Shown here: in pieces, positions 1 to 8,543 of the stretch | Numbering within the stretch: the first letter of the stretch is position 1 | How the letters are laid out: each line of letters begins with the position of its first letter | From: Akkermansia muciniphila | GTDB taxonomy: Bacteria > Verrucomicrobiota > Verrucomicrobiia > Verrucomicrobiales > V1-33 | Reading direction: 5' to 3' | DNA length: 64,000 bases | Assembly (NCBI GenBank): GCA_945861415.1 | Contig: CAMAUV010000005.1 | Location: 56,738 to 120,737, forward strand | Notes under the pieces: model-generated | What the model was told of the DNA's origin: nothing | The model's database searches: none | The model's input: the letters and a program-made list of their open reading frames with translations, nothing else | Made by a program: the position numbers and the translations under genes

Positions 1-392
1 CGTGCGCAATCTTTCCTCATGCGCTGCTCCACGCCCTTCATCACCACGCCCGGCAGCACGCGGCTGGCCACCGCGCCGGCTCTCATTAACAGGCGGTCGA
101 ACGCCGGCAGATATTGCGGCACGCCATACTCCCCCAGAAGAGTGCGCAGCCGATTTGCCCGCACAGTGCTTCGTCCGCTACGGAAGGTCTGGTCCACCAT
201 CGCAAAGGTAAAGGCCTTACCCGGCGCGTCGTGCATGAGCCGCGTCATCTGCGCGGCCTCGCGGCGTTCGGCTGTGGATTGTTGCGCGCGGGCGCTGGTT
301 AGCAGGCGATTCGCGAGGTCTGTGGCGCGCGATTCCACAGCAATTGCGGCCGGGACATAGTCAGGTGTATTCACAAATGTTATTGGCCGCAT
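1..392 (-). CDS. putA: Proline dehydrogenase / PutA-type protein, N-terminal part (runs off window start)
   Basis: The minus strand is open from an ATG at 392 to the window edge (130 residues seen), with an in-frame TAG just upstream at 396-398 that fixes the start. The readable protein contains the stretch TRLMHDAPGKAFTFAMVDQ followed by a block with YGVPQYLPAFDRLLMR and LPGVVMKGVEQRMRKD. I recognise these as the N-terminal region of the proline dehydrogenase part of bifunctional PutA (proline to glutamate via pyrroline-5-carboxylate, FAD and NAD dependent). Only the first part is present, so whether the aldehyde dehydrogenase domain is fused cannot be seen. It is divergent from the PAS-AraC regulator at 485, with a 92-bp shared intergenic region, which suggests but does not prove that the regulator controls it. 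Confidence 0.75.
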   Translation of the reverse strand, partial: MRPITFVNTPDYVPAAIAVESRATDLANRLLTSARAQQSTAERREAAQMTRLMHDAPGKAFTFAMVDQTFRSGRSTVRANRLRTLLGEYGVPQYLPAFDRLLMRAGAVASRVLPGVVMKGVEQRMRKDCA

Positions 393-484
393 ATGCTACC
401 GCTTGTCGTGGTGATATCCCCACTGCAGAATGCTGAAAAAATACAAATTACATCCGGATTTTAAAGTGCTACACTAGACTACAC

Positions 485-1252
485 ATGCCTTCAAATGCTG
501 CTGCCCACATTCGCCGCCTGCGCCTTTCGGTGCTGGAGGAGGCTCCCGGCCTAGAGGCCGCGGAGGCGCTTTTTGACAGCGTGACGGATGTGATTTTTTG
601 CGTTAAAGACCGCCATCGCCGCTATGTGGCTGCGAACGATGCCTTCATTCGCAGCGCCGGCCTCACGAATCGCGCCGACCTGCTAGGCCACACAGCCCGG
701 GAAGTGTTTCCCGTGATCCTCGCGGCCGGCTACGAGCAGCAGGACGATGAGGTGTTCTCCCGCGGAGTCAGTGTGCGCGACCGGCTGGAAATGGTGACGC
801 GCCCGCACGGAGGTATCGGATGGTTTGTTTCTCAAAAAGTGCCGGTGAAAAATGCGCGAGGGAAAATTATCGCCCTTGCTGGCATTTCCCGGGACCTCAG
901 CATTCCGGCTGGGGCTGGCCGTGAACTTGGGGCTCTGGGAAGCGCGCTGGACACTCTACACCGTGATTTCGCCAAGCCCCTGAGAATTGAGTCCCTAGCG
1001 CGAGCAACAGGCCTGTCCGCAGGGCAATTCCAGCGCCGCGTCAGCGCGCTCACCGGACTCACCCCGAGGCAGTTGCTTACCAAAGCCCGTGTGGAAGCCG
1101 CGGCGGTCGCATTGCGGGACACGCAGGAACCGCTGGGCAGTATCGCACTCGACTGCGGATTCTATGATCAGGCCGCATTCTGCCGCCAGTTCCGCGCCGC
1201 CACCGGCTTAGCCCCGGGGGAATACCGGCGGGCCTTTCAGGGGCTACTTTGA
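485..1252 (+). CDS. PAS domain-containing AraC-family transcriptional regulator
   Basis: This 255-residue protein has an N-terminal PAS-like sensor (about residues 25-135; DVIFCVKDRHRRYVAANDAF is typical of a PAS start, and VPVKNARGKIIALAGISRDL of a PAS end). The C-terminal AraC-type double helix-turn-helix spans about 150-255; LARATGLSAGQFQRR is the first HTH and IALDCGFYDQAAFCRQFR plus the final TGLAPGEYRR are the second. It should be a cytosolic DNA-binding activator or repressor responding to a small ligand. It is divergent from the putA-like gene at 392, so control of proline catabolism is a reasonable inference from position only. A weak promoter-like TTACAT/TACACT pair lies at about 448-475, just before the start codon. 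Confidence 0.88.
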   Translation: MPSNAAAHIRRLRLSVLEEAPGLEAAEALFDSVTDVIFCVKDRHRRYVAANDAFIRSAGLTNRADLLGHTAREVFPVILAAGYEQQDDEVFSRGVSVRDRLEMVTRPHGGIGWFVSQKVPVKNARGKIIALAGISRDLSIPAGAGRELGALGSALDTLHRDFAKPLRIESLARATGLSAGQFQRRVSALTGLTPRQLLTKARVEAAAVALRDTQEPLGSIALDCGFYDQAAFCRQFRAATGLAPGEYRRAFQGLL

Positions 1253-1399
1253 GCAGCGGGGAGTCTTTTCCCGGCAGGCGGTTCCTCCCGGCAGACTGCA
1301 AATGCTGTTGGGATTACCCGTTAAGCGAGGTGGAGGGAGAGTCAGTATGTGCGTGCCATCCGCTCTTCACTGCTCACTTAACATCCGCCCCGTCTCACC

Positions 1400-1866
1400 A
1401 TGGAAGCCCACGAAATGCTACGCGCTGTTTACGTTGACGCTAGCCCCAAGTAGGTGGCGCAGAGGATGGGCATTTCATTTTAGTCTGGCCTACAAGTGGG
1501 CCGAGCCTCCGGAACCCGGCCTCGGCAGCATAAATCCCCTTGGGCGCATGTCTGTAATCATTGCCGCAGCGAAGGAAGACCGCCCGGTCAAATGGCTCTG
1601 CCGGAAGGCGGGAGGATTCTTTGTGAAAAATCCGGCGGCTTAGCGTGAGGATTACGCAGAACTGGTCCCGGCTACCGATGAAATCCTCTGGCAGTTCGCG
1701 GATTTGCTGGCCGCCATTACGGAAAGCGCTCGCGACCATTGCATCACGAAAGAGGACCCCAAAAAAAATTCGCCGGCGCTGGGATGAATCGAAGATATTC
1801 TCCAAGGTGGGGCGTGCGGGCCTGCGAGGAGGGCGATTTTGGTAAAGTGCGCAAGGCGCAGGCGTC
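1400..1866 (+). pseudogene. Shattered small HTH/phage-regulator-like gene
   Basis: Reading from the ATG at 1400 gives MEAHEMLRAVYVDASPK, then an in-frame TAG, then VAQRMGIS, then another TAG. A shift of frame recovers SLAYKWAEPPEPGLGSINPL and RPVKWLCRKAGGFFVKNPAA, a third TAG, then REDYAELVPATDEILWQFAD and LLAAITESARDHCITKED. A further shift at the poly-A near 1760 recovers KKIRRRWDE, and another gives ACEEGDFGK near the end. Joined, the pieces make a coherent protein of about 150 residues that starts like a DNA-binding regulator (a possible HTH at VAQRMGISLSLAYKW). The family name is a guess from memory of short phage-regulator-like proteins. At least three stops and three frameshifts make it non-functional. 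The minus-strand frame over the same bases is a shadow. Confidence 0.65.
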
Positions 1867-1995
1867 ACGCTGGTGAGGCGGCTCTTCGTAACTTACTGGG
1901 GAAAAGCGACTAGGCCTTCTACGAATTTCTGGCTTCGCCATTCTCGGCACAACTTTTACGGTTCAGACAGGTCTTTTGGCTCCCACTGCGCCGTG

Positions 1996-2760
1996 TCAGG
2001 CTGCGGACTCGATGTCGCCGTCGCGCACGATGCGGATGAACACATCCTCCATGCTCGCCTGCTTAAAACGCTCAACGATCTCCCGCGGGCTGCCTTCCGC
2101 AGCCACGCGCCCCTTGTGCATAAAAAGCACTCGGTCGCACACTTCCTCAATGTCACGCATATTGTGGCTGGTGTAGAGAATAGCCAGACCGCTTTCCTGC
2201 TGCACGCGGCGGAGAATTTTCCGCACCTTGTCCGCGATGTCAGGGTCGAGGCTCGCGGTGGGTTCATCCAGCATGAGGAGTGAGGGCTGATTGAGGAGCG
2301 CCTTGCAGAGTTGGAGGCGGGTGCCCTCGCCTGCGGAGAGGTGACCGGTGACGCGGTTTTTCAGATGTGTGATTTCAAAGAGCGACAGCAGTTCGTCGAT
2401 GCGTGCGGCGATGTCCTTAACCCCGTAGATGCGCCCGAAGACGGTGAGATTTTGCCAGACGTAAAGATTCGATGGTAGGTCAGTGTATGCGGAGGCGAAA
2501 TTGCAGCGGCGCAGAATCGCCACGCGGTCCCTGATGGGGTCCATGCCAAAAACGCGCACGCTTCCCGAAGTAGCCGTCATGAGCCCAAGGATGATACTCA
2601 TGGCTGTGGTTTTGCCTGCGCCATTGGCACCCAGCAGGCCTACCACTTCGCCCGCGCACACCTCAAAGCTCAGGTCTTGCACGGCCACCGCCCCGTTCTC
2701 AAACTCTCGTCGGAGATTGCGGACGGAGAGCACGGGAGAGGGGGAGGTGGAGTTACTCAT
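1996..2760 (-). CDS. ABC transporter ATP-binding protein (ABC-2 export type)
   Basis: This is a 254-residue ATPase taken from the ATG at 2760, where similarity to ABC ATPases begins (LSVRNLRREFENGAVAVQDL). The frame extends upstream but with proline-rich filler. Walker A is GLLGANGAGKTTAMS, the signature region reads HLSAGEGTRLQLCKALL (a variant of LSGGQ) and Walker B is LLMLDEPTASLDPD, followed by the switch histidine region ILYTSHNMRDIEEV. Such proteins energise ABC-2 exporters of drugs, polysaccharide or NodJ-like cargo. No permease gene lies on either side: downstream is decayed sequence and upstream is a divergent secreted protein. The partner is elsewhere or lost. Confidence 0.88.
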   Translation of the reverse strand: MSNSTSPSPVLSVRNLRREFENGAVAVQDLSFEVCAGEVVGLLGANGAGKTTAMSIILGLMTATSGSVRVFGMDPIRDRVAILRRCNFASAYTDLPSNLYVWQNLTVFGRIYGVKDIAARIDELLSLFEITHLKNRVTGHLSAGEGTRLQLCKALLNQPSLLMLDEPTASLDPDIADKVRKILRRVQQESGLAILYTSHNMRDIEEVCDRVLFMHKGRVAAEGSPREIVERFKQASMEDVFIRIVRDGDIESAA

Positions 2761-2896
2761 GCTGGTTGGGGGAGGCGGTATGGTAGCGCTGTGTCTGTGC
2801 CTGCAGTCTTGCGCAAGGGCCGGGCGCGGTTCCTCTCCCTGCCTTATTGACAGGGGCATTGCGCTGGAGGCGCATCGGAGCTAATCACTAGCATTC

Positions 2897-3802
2897 ATGA
2901 AACCACACCCGCTCATTTCCGCTCTCGCTCTTATCATCCCCGCCTCCCTCTGCTGCGCGGAGGGAAAAGAATACATGCTCAAAATGGAGCGACCATCTAA
3001 GCGCGGTGAGATGCAGAAGATCAGGTGGAAGATCACGATCGAGAACTCCCAGCGTCTAACTCAGGGCCAGAGAAAGCTCAAGGAGGAGGCGAGTGATATC
3101 CAGGCGGAAGTGACTGGTGTGATCGAGATCATTGAGATGGGACCGAAGAACAACATGAAGAAGGCGACGCTCACGGTGGAGAAGTTTTCCCTGCAGGAGG
3201 AGGAGCAGGCTCCGGTGGCCCCGGTGGCGCCGGGCACAGTCATTACCGGGAGCCTCGATTCCAAGGGAAAGGAAAAGTTCGAGGCCGGAGGCAAAGTCAT
3301 CGACGGCGCTGCAGCTAAAGTGCTCAAAGAACTGTTTCCGCTGAAAAGTGACGACGAAAAACAGTTGGACGATGACAAGTTCAGCAATACGAACATTCCT
3401 CGCGCCGTCGGGTCCACATGGTCGATCAATGCGGAGGCGGCGGTGGAATCTATGCCCGATGATGTGCCGCTCACCGTGAAGGCTGAGGACATTGATGGGA
3501 AGATCAAGTTTTCGGCAGTCAAAACCGTGGATGGAAAAGAATACGCGCAGCTGGAAATGACCATGAGCATGAAACCTTCCGTGGTGAAAGAGCTGCCCCC
3601 TGAATTCAAGACCAGCAGCGTCGATATGCGGGTCAGTGGTTCGATGCTCCTGCCACTTGATCAGGACGAGACAATCACGCCTGAGGATTCCACGACCATG
3701 TCCATGGATCTCAGTGGCACCATCCCGTCACCCGAAGGAGCGCTCAGTCTCTCCGTTTTCATTCGTGTGAAAAAGGAGCGGGCTAGCGCTCCCGTTGAGT
3801 GA
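2897..3802 (+). CDS. Secreted hypothetical protein
   Basis: This 301-residue protein has a classical signal peptide (MKPHPLISALALIIPASLCCA, cleavage near residue 21), so it should be exported. The mature part is polar and charged, with many Lys/Glu, a VAPVAPGTVITGSLD segment, and alternating hydrophobic residues suggesting a beta-rich fold. Methionine-rich repeats (MTMSMKPS, TTMSMDLSG) occur towards the C-terminus. I do not recognise a family with confidence. It is divergent from the ABC ATPase gene and is followed 96 bp later by a lipoprotein gene on the same strand, so the two could be co-transcribed. Confidence 0.75.
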   Translation: MKPHPLISALALIIPASLCCAEGKEYMLKMERPSKRGEMQKIRWKITIENSQRLTQGQRKLKEEASDIQAEVTGVIEIIEMGPKNNMKKATLTVEKFSLQEEEQAPVAPVAPGTVITGSLDSKGKEKFEAGGKVIDGAAAKVLKELFPLKSDDEKQLDDDKFSNTNIPRAVGSTWSINAEAAVESMPDDVPLTVKAEDIDGKIKFSAVKTVDGKEYAQLEMTMSMKPSVVKELPPEFKTSSVDMRVSGSMLLPLDQDETITPEDSTTMSMDLSGTIPSPEGALSLSVFIRVKKERASAPVE

Positions 3803-3898
3803 GCTGCCGCCCCCCCCGCAGCCCCTCTGAAAGCGCCGATTGATTTCATGAGCTTGCCGGGGAGGATTTATAAATAAAACAGACACGTCCTTTTTTGC

Positions 3899-4435
3899 AT
3901 GACCCGCCGTTTCCTTCTACTGCTCACCGCCTGCCTTCCATTCCTCTTTCCCTCCTGTGAGAGTGCGTCTGGCGGCAGTTATCGTGAGGAGAATGACAAT
4001 GGTCCGGAAGTGCAGGCGCGCAATGCCGCCATTCTTGCCGAGCCGCGCGGAGACTGGTTCATCGGCCGCCGTTACTTCACCAGCAAATGCCGCTATTGGG
4101 GTTATGTCCGCAAGCCTGGAGAACTCTGGACCGTCGCCAAACTTATCGTCATGGACGAAGCCTCCGGAGTGCAGAATCCGGACCGTCTGCCTGAGCAGAC
4201 GGCCATGGGAAATGCCCACGGCTACGACCATAACACCGAGTATCGTATCTGGGGACGCTATTGCGACAAGATCGCCTACGATCCCAACAGCGATCTCGAA
4301 CTACCAGTCTTCCTAGCCACTCGCTACGAAGTCATTAGCGCCACCCCCGGGTTCCTTTTCAGCCCTCGCGAGCGCTACATCTGGAACTGCATTCCTGCTC
4401 GAGAGGCGAGACACCAGACGCAGAACCGGATGTAG
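3899..4435 (+). CDS. Hypothetical lipoprotein
   Basis: The protein has 178 residues. The N-terminus MTRRFLLLLTACLPFLFPSC is a lipoprotein signal peptide with a plausible lipobox ending at Cys20, so the mature protein should be membrane-anchored. The rest is rich in aromatic residues (GDWFIGRRYFTSKCRYWGYV) and has no motif I can assign. It lies downstream of another secreted protein gene on the same strand. Function unknown. Confidence 0.72.
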   Translation: MTRRFLLLLTACLPFLFPSCESASGGSYREENDNGPEVQARNAAILAEPRGDWFIGRRYFTSKCRYWGYVRKPGELWTVAKLIVMDEASGVQNPDRLPEQTAMGNAHGYDHNTEYRIWGRYCDKIAYDPNSDLELPVFLATRYEVISATPGFLFSPRERYIWNCIPAREARHQTQNRM

Positions 4436-4569
4436 TTGGGTGAACGCGGAACGCATCAAACCGACCACCAGTGTGACCCGCTTTTCCGCTATCGAAATGC
4501 GGCGGGTGAAATATGGTATGTTATTGAATGGCAACTTGCTATGCTGGGTTGCATTGGTTTCATGGGGCT

Positions 4570-4917
4570 ATGTTGGAACCATTGTATCACGTCGCCCACT
4601 TTTCAGAGATTGAGCCGGTGCGCTGCCCATGCGGGTGGGCTCAGCGGGCTTTTGCAAATGTCGAGGGGTCTCCGCTGAGTGTCCATGTGGTGCAAATTGA
4701 GGATAACTCGCGCACACACTATCACAAGCGTATGACGGAAACCTACGTGGTGCTGGAAGGCGAGGGCTGGCTGGAACTGGACGGGGAACGGGTGCCGGTG
4801 CGTGCCATGAGCACGGTCATGATTCGGCCTGGTTGCCGTCATCGCGCTGTGGGCAAGCTAAAGATTCTCAATATCCCCGTGCCCGCGTTCGATCCTGACG
4901 ACGAGTGGTTTGATTGA
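4570..4917 (+). CDS. Cupin-domain protein
   Basis: This is a single-domain cupin of 115 residues from the ATG at 4570; an in-frame ATG at 4528 exists but its extra residues look non-native. The two cupin motifs are visible: the first around THYHKRMTETYVVLEGEGWL (two His and a Glu as metal ligands) and the second around MIRPGCRHRAVG (His). Such small cupins bind a divalent metal and act as isomerases, dioxygenases or sugar-binding proteins; the substrate here cannot be told. It has no obvious operon partner. Confidence 0.8.
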   Translation: MLEPLYHVAHFSEIEPVRCPCGWAQRAFANVEGSPLSVHVVQIEDNSRTHYHKRMTETYVVLEGEGWLELDGERVPVRAMSTVMIRPGCRHRAVGKLKILNIPVPAFDPDDEWFD

Positions 4918-5048
4918 AGGCCTGTCAGCGTCCTGACATGACGGCGACAGATAGGAGAGGAAATTGCCGCCTTCGCGGGCCACGTCTTCGAAGAATCCGG
5001 AACCGAAACCGAATTCAAAAAACCTTGCACGGAATCGCTGGCGTCGTC

Positions 5049-5223
5049 CTAGTTCTCGCCGCGCTTGTGAAGGTAAAGGTATAACTGGCGCCAGTAGTCG
5101 ACGGCGAGGTTGCGAAGGGCCTGTGCTGTCAGACCTTCTTCTTCGCCCAAGGCCTCCGAAATAGAGCACCAGTGGGTGAGCGGAAAAAGCTCCCCACGCG
5201 TTTTGGTGCTCCCGGAATGTCAA
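5049..5223 (-). pseudogene. Relic of an unidentified coding sequence (C-terminal end)
   Basis: The interval 4918-5272 holds no intact gene. On the minus strand it reads FREHQNAWGAFSAHPLVLYF, and after one frameshift SEALGEEEGLTAQALRNL and AVDYWRQLYLYLHKRGEN, ending at TAG (5049-5051). The codon use and the amphipathic, protein-like sequence suggest the end of a former gene joined across one lesion. I do not recognise the family. Upstream sequence (5224-5272) adds nothing readable. Confidence 0.4.
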
Positions 5224-5272
5224 GAATCAGGAACTGCGTTGTGGCCTGTCATTTCTGAATCATCAAAAACAG

Positions 5273-6742
5273 CTAGGCGATCACTGGTTTTACAAGGACG
5301 CCGTGAATGTCGGTTAGCCTGAAGTCGCGCCCCTGATAGCGGAAGGTGAGCTTCTCGTGGTGAACGCCCATGAGGTGAAGGATGGTGGCATTGAGGTCGT
5401 GCACATGCACGGGGTTCTCGGTGATGTTGTAGCAAAAATCATCCGTGGAGCCATAGGTTATGCCCTTCTTCACGCCTGCGCCGGCCATGAGAATGGTGAA
5501 ACAGCGAGGGTGGTGGTCGCGGCCGTAATTGGTCTCTGTGAGCTGGCCCTGACTGTAAATGGTGCGCCCGAATTCTCCTCCCCAGACGACAAGCGTGTCG
5601 TCCAGTAGCCCGCGGTCCTTGAGGTCGCGCAGCAGGGCCGCGGTAGGCTGATCGGTGTCCTTGCATTGCCCTTTGAGTGCGCCGGGCAGATTGGAATGGT
5701 GGTCCCAGCCCATGTGAAAGAGTTGGATGAAGCGGACGTCCCGCTCAGCAAGACGGCGGGCGAGCAAACAGTTGGCCGCAAAGCTGCCGGGCCGCTTCAC
5801 ATCGGGGCCATATGCGTCGAGCACGTGCTGCGGTTCCTTGCTCAGGTCCGTGAGTTCCGGCACGCTGGTCTGCATGCGAAAGGCCATCTCATATTGGGCG
5901 ATGCGGGTCTGAATTTCCGGATCGCCTATGGCGTCGTAGTGCTTCTGGTTAAGCGCAGCAAGTTCGTCCAGTGTTTCCCGGCGCGTGCCAGTATCCATGC
6001 CGGCGGGGTTGTTGAGATAGAGGACGGGCTCACCTTTGTTGCGGAAGCGCACGCCCTGATACTTGGCGGGCAGAAACCCTGCCGACCAAAGGCGGTCATA
6101 GAGCGGCTGGTCGTCGGGGCGGCCGCTGCCAAAGGAAGTGAGCACCACATAGCTGGGCAGGTCGGCGTTTTCGCTACCAAGGCCGTAGGTGACCCACGAC
6201 CCGATGCTGGGTCGCCCGGCGAGCTGCGAACCAGTCTGGCAGAACGTGATGGCGGGATCATGATTGATCGCCTCGGTGTGCATGGAGCGGATGATGGCCC
6301 ATTCGTCCGCGAGCTTGGACATGTGCGGCATGAGTTCGCTGAACCATGCGCCGCTCTGTCCATGCTGAGCGAACTTGAAAATGCTGGGAGCGACCGGGAA
6401 TTTGCTCTGACCGCTGGTCATGGTGGTCAGTCGCTGGCCCATCCGGATGCTGGCGGGAAGGTCCTCCGCCCGGTGCTTCTCCATGCCGGGTTTGGGATCG
6501 AAGAGGTCCATCTGCGAGGGCGCGCCGCTCTGGAAAAGATAGATGATACGCTTGGCTTTTGGCGGGTGGTTAGGGAACCCCGCAAGTCCCGGGACTGCGG
6601 CGCCATGACTTTGCTGGCCTAGCAGTCCGCCCAGAGCAGCAAGACCGATGCCTCCGGCGGAGCGCCGCAGGAAGGTTCGCCGCGTGACCGCATTGCGGGC
6701 GCCTTCATTGAGGCTCAGGAATAAGTGATCGTTGCAATTCAT
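5273..6742 (-). CDS. DUF1501 family protein (Tat-exported, sulfatase-like fold)
   Basis: The protein has 489 residues. A twin-arginine signal ([20 protein letters not shown], about residues 20-40) indicates folded export. The body shows family hallmarks: a [21 protein letters not shown] block, [37 protein letters not shown] and a terminal [20 protein letters not shown] segment ending in a [15 protein letters not shown] motif. DUF1501 proteins are abundant in Planctomycetota and Verrucomicrobiota, belong to the alkaline phosphatase/sulfatase superfamily, and usually sit beside a DUF1549/DUF1553 cytochrome-like gene. No such partner is adjacent here; upstream is a membrane protein gene 37 bp away. 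A second, decayed DUF1501 copy lies at about 19700-19999. Confidence 0.93.
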   Translation of the reverse strand: MNCNDHLFLSLNEGARNAVTRRTFLRRSAGGIGLAALGGLLGQQSHGAAVPGLAGFPNHPPKAKRIIYLFQSGAPSQMDLFDPKPGMEKHRAEDLPASIRMGQRLTTMTSGQSKFPVAPSIFKFAQHGQSGAWFSELMPHMSKLADEWAIIRSMHTEAINHDPAITFCQTGSQLAGRPSIGSWVTYGLGSENADLPSYVVLTSFGSGRPDDQPLYDRLWSAGFLPAKYQGVRFRNKGEPVLYLNNPAGMDTGTRRETLDELAALNQKHYDAIGDPEIQTRIAQYEMAFRMQTSVPELTDLSKEPQHVLDAYGPDVKRPGSFAANCLLARRLAERDVRFIQLFHMGWDHHSNLPGALKGQCKDTDQPTAALLRDLKDRGLLDDTLVVWGGEFGRTIYSQGQLTETNYGRDHHPRCFTILMAGAGVKKGITYGSTDDFCYNITENPVHVHDLNATILHLMGVHHEKLTFRYQGRDFRLTDIHGVLVKPVIA

Positions 6743-6779
6743 GGTCTATTGGCTGTAAATGGGTCGAACGGCGGTAAAT

Positions 6780-7427
6780 TCATATGGGCGGCACAGATTT
6801 CTTCGGCGGGGGCAGTTTGGTGCCGGCACGCTGAGACGAAGGAATATCCGACGGAGCCAGTTCGGCTCGCGCTTCCTTTTGCAGGCGGATGGTGGTGGTG
6901 CGATAGTAGTCGCGAGCCACGGCCGCTTCCTGGCGATACCCGCGGGCATCCCGGAGCGACCGCAGGGTGCAGACTACTGGGGCAAACTGCACCACGGTGA
7001 GTGCCAGCGCAGGCAGTGTTTTGGTTGTCGCCGCCACCCAGATGAGCCCGCCTATTTTACCGGCGAACATCAGCGCCGGCAGGATTGAGGCCATCAACGG
7101 CATCCGCGTGAGCAGCGCGCCGCAAAGAATGGTCACCAACCCCAGAGCGATGTCTCCCACGGACAGCCATTCATCAATTCCCATGCGTCCTGCCATGAGA
7201 TTATTCCAAACCACACGACCGCTTTTTACTCCGGCGGCATCCACAGGTTCGTAGGCCAGTCCGCCAAAGCCGAGCGCCAGCAGCAAACTTCCTGCGATAA
7301 AAAGAATTCCCCGCGCTCCATGCAGCGAGCGTTGCGCCATCAGCCTCAAGGCCGAGTGCATTTGCGTATCGGGATCGACAGCGGGAACTGAAGCCACCGC
7401 AGCAGCCCGCATCTTTTTATACTCCAT
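6780..7427 (-). CDS. Hypothetical integral membrane protein
   Basis: This 215-residue protein has about three or four hydrophobic segments (around residues 38-60, 88-108, 109-132 and 135-152), including ILFIAGSLLLALGFGGLAY and ALGLVTILCGALLTRMPLM. A charged cytosolic tail follows, ending in a basic, proline-rich stretch (KLPPPKKSVPPI). No known motif was recognised. It is 37 bp upstream of the DUF1501 gene on the same strand and may be co-transcribed with it, but nothing links the functions. Confidence 0.68.
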   Translation of the reverse strand: MEYKKMRAAAVASVPAVDPDTQMHSALRLMAQRSLHGARGILFIAGSLLLALGFGGLAYEPVDAAGVKSGRVVWNNLMAGRMGIDEWLSVGDIALGLVTILCGALLTRMPLMASILPALMFAGKIGGLIWVAATTKTLPALALTVVQFAPVVCTLRSLRDARGYRQEAAVARDYYRTTTIRLQKEARAELAPSDIPSSQRAGTKLPPPKKSVPPI

Positions 7428-7562
7428 GAGTTGTCATCGCCATAACGCACGGGTCAGACAAGAGGGAATGGCGCGCCCTTTCTGGATCAGGCCACTTTGC
7501 CGGCGAGAGACAGCGAACCCGGGCTTGCCCTCCCATGCTCGCACTGTAAAATCCGCTCCTCT

Positions 7563-8513
7563 ATGAAACGTGCCCTTACCATCTTTTCCCTGCTTTTCAA
7601 CGTATCCCTGAGCCAGGCTGAGGTTCCTGCGGTGACCACTGCTTTGGACGAAGCCAAGGGAACCGTCTCTGTGAATATAGGAGGAAGTCTTTTCACGACG
7701 CTTCATGTTAAGGGTTTCGCCAAGCCAGTAATCCATCCCATCATCGGGCCAACAGGTTTGAATATGGTGCGCGAGTGGCCAGTGAAGAACGCGGCCCCTA
7801 ATGAGGAGAAAGATCACCCGCACCACAAAGGCTTGTGGTTTACGCACGGAGCAGTGAACGGGGTGGACTTCTGGAAAGAAGCGAAGGATGCCGGAACAAT
7901 CACCGTGACTGGGAATCCGGAGACAGGAAAGAATGATAGCGGCTCCGCCTTCGTGAAAACCACCGAGGACTGGAAGGCCCCGGACGGAAGAAAAATTTGC
8001 ACTTCCACCACCACTATCATCTTCAATTCTGCCCGCACCATCGACTACACGATCACGCTGACAGCGAGTGAAGGCGACGTGACGATGGGAGAAACGAAGG
8101 AAGGCACGATGGGTATCCGCAGTCATCCGGTGCTGAATCTAAAAGGAAAATTCGCCGCCGGCAAAGCCTTGAACAGTGAAGGACAAAAGGATGGAGACAT
8201 TTGGGGCAAACGCGCCCGCTGGGTGGATTACTTCGCTCCCATCGATGGCAAAACGGTGGGCTTCGCGTGCTTTGATCACCCCTCCAATCTTCGCCATCCC
8301 ACCACATGGCATGCCCGCGATTACGGCCTCGTTGCCGCGAACCCTTTTGGTCTGCACGACTTCGACAAAAAGAACCCCAAAGGATCCGGCAATCACACCA
8401 TCAAGAAGGGCGAATCCCTCATTCTGCGCTACCTTTGGGTGTTCCACAACGGCGACGCCGCAGAGGCGAAAATTGAGGAACAGTGGAAAACGTGGTCCAG
8501 CGCCGCCAAGTAA
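7563..8513 (+). CDS. DUF6807 (PmoA-like) family secreted protein
   Basis: The protein has 316 residues from the ATG at 7563, the point where a signal peptide begins (MKRALTIFSLLFNVSLSQA). Family hallmarks are HPIIGPTGLNMVREWP, DHPHHKGLWFTHGAVNGVDFW and, near the end, DHPSNLRHPTTWHARDYGLV with NPFGLHDF. These match what is annotated as PmoA-related/DUF6807 in Verrucomicrobiota and Planctomycetota; the name is historical and does not imply methane oxidation. It is probably a periplasmic protein of carbohydrate metabolism, which is an inference from the usual genomic setting. It is divergent from the membrane protein gene at 7427. Confidence 0.88.
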   Translation: MKRALTIFSLLFNVSLSQAEVPAVTTALDEAKGTVSVNIGGSLFTTLHVKGFAKPVIHPIIGPTGLNMVREWPVKNAAPNEEKDHPHHKGLWFTHGAVNGVDFWKEAKDAGTITVTGNPETGKNDSGSAFVKTTEDWKAPDGRKICTSTTTIIFNSARTIDYTITLTASEGDVTMGETKEGTMGIRSHPVLNLKGKFAAGKALNSEGQKDGDIWGKRARWVDYFAPIDGKTVGFACFDHPSNLRHPTTWHARDYGLVAANPFGLHDFDKKNPKGSGNHTIKKGESLILRYLWVFHNGDAAEAKIEEQWKTWSSAAK

Positions 8514-8543
8514 GCCCTGCTGCCTGTGCCCGCCGCTCCTCCG

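Noticed and set aside
1440..1868. A 142-codon minus-strand open frame
   Set aside because: The plus strand over the same bases carries pieces of a coherent protein, so the minus frame is chance.
5666..6622. A 318-codon plus-strand open frame
   Set aside because: It is the shadow of the DUF1501 gene on the other strand.
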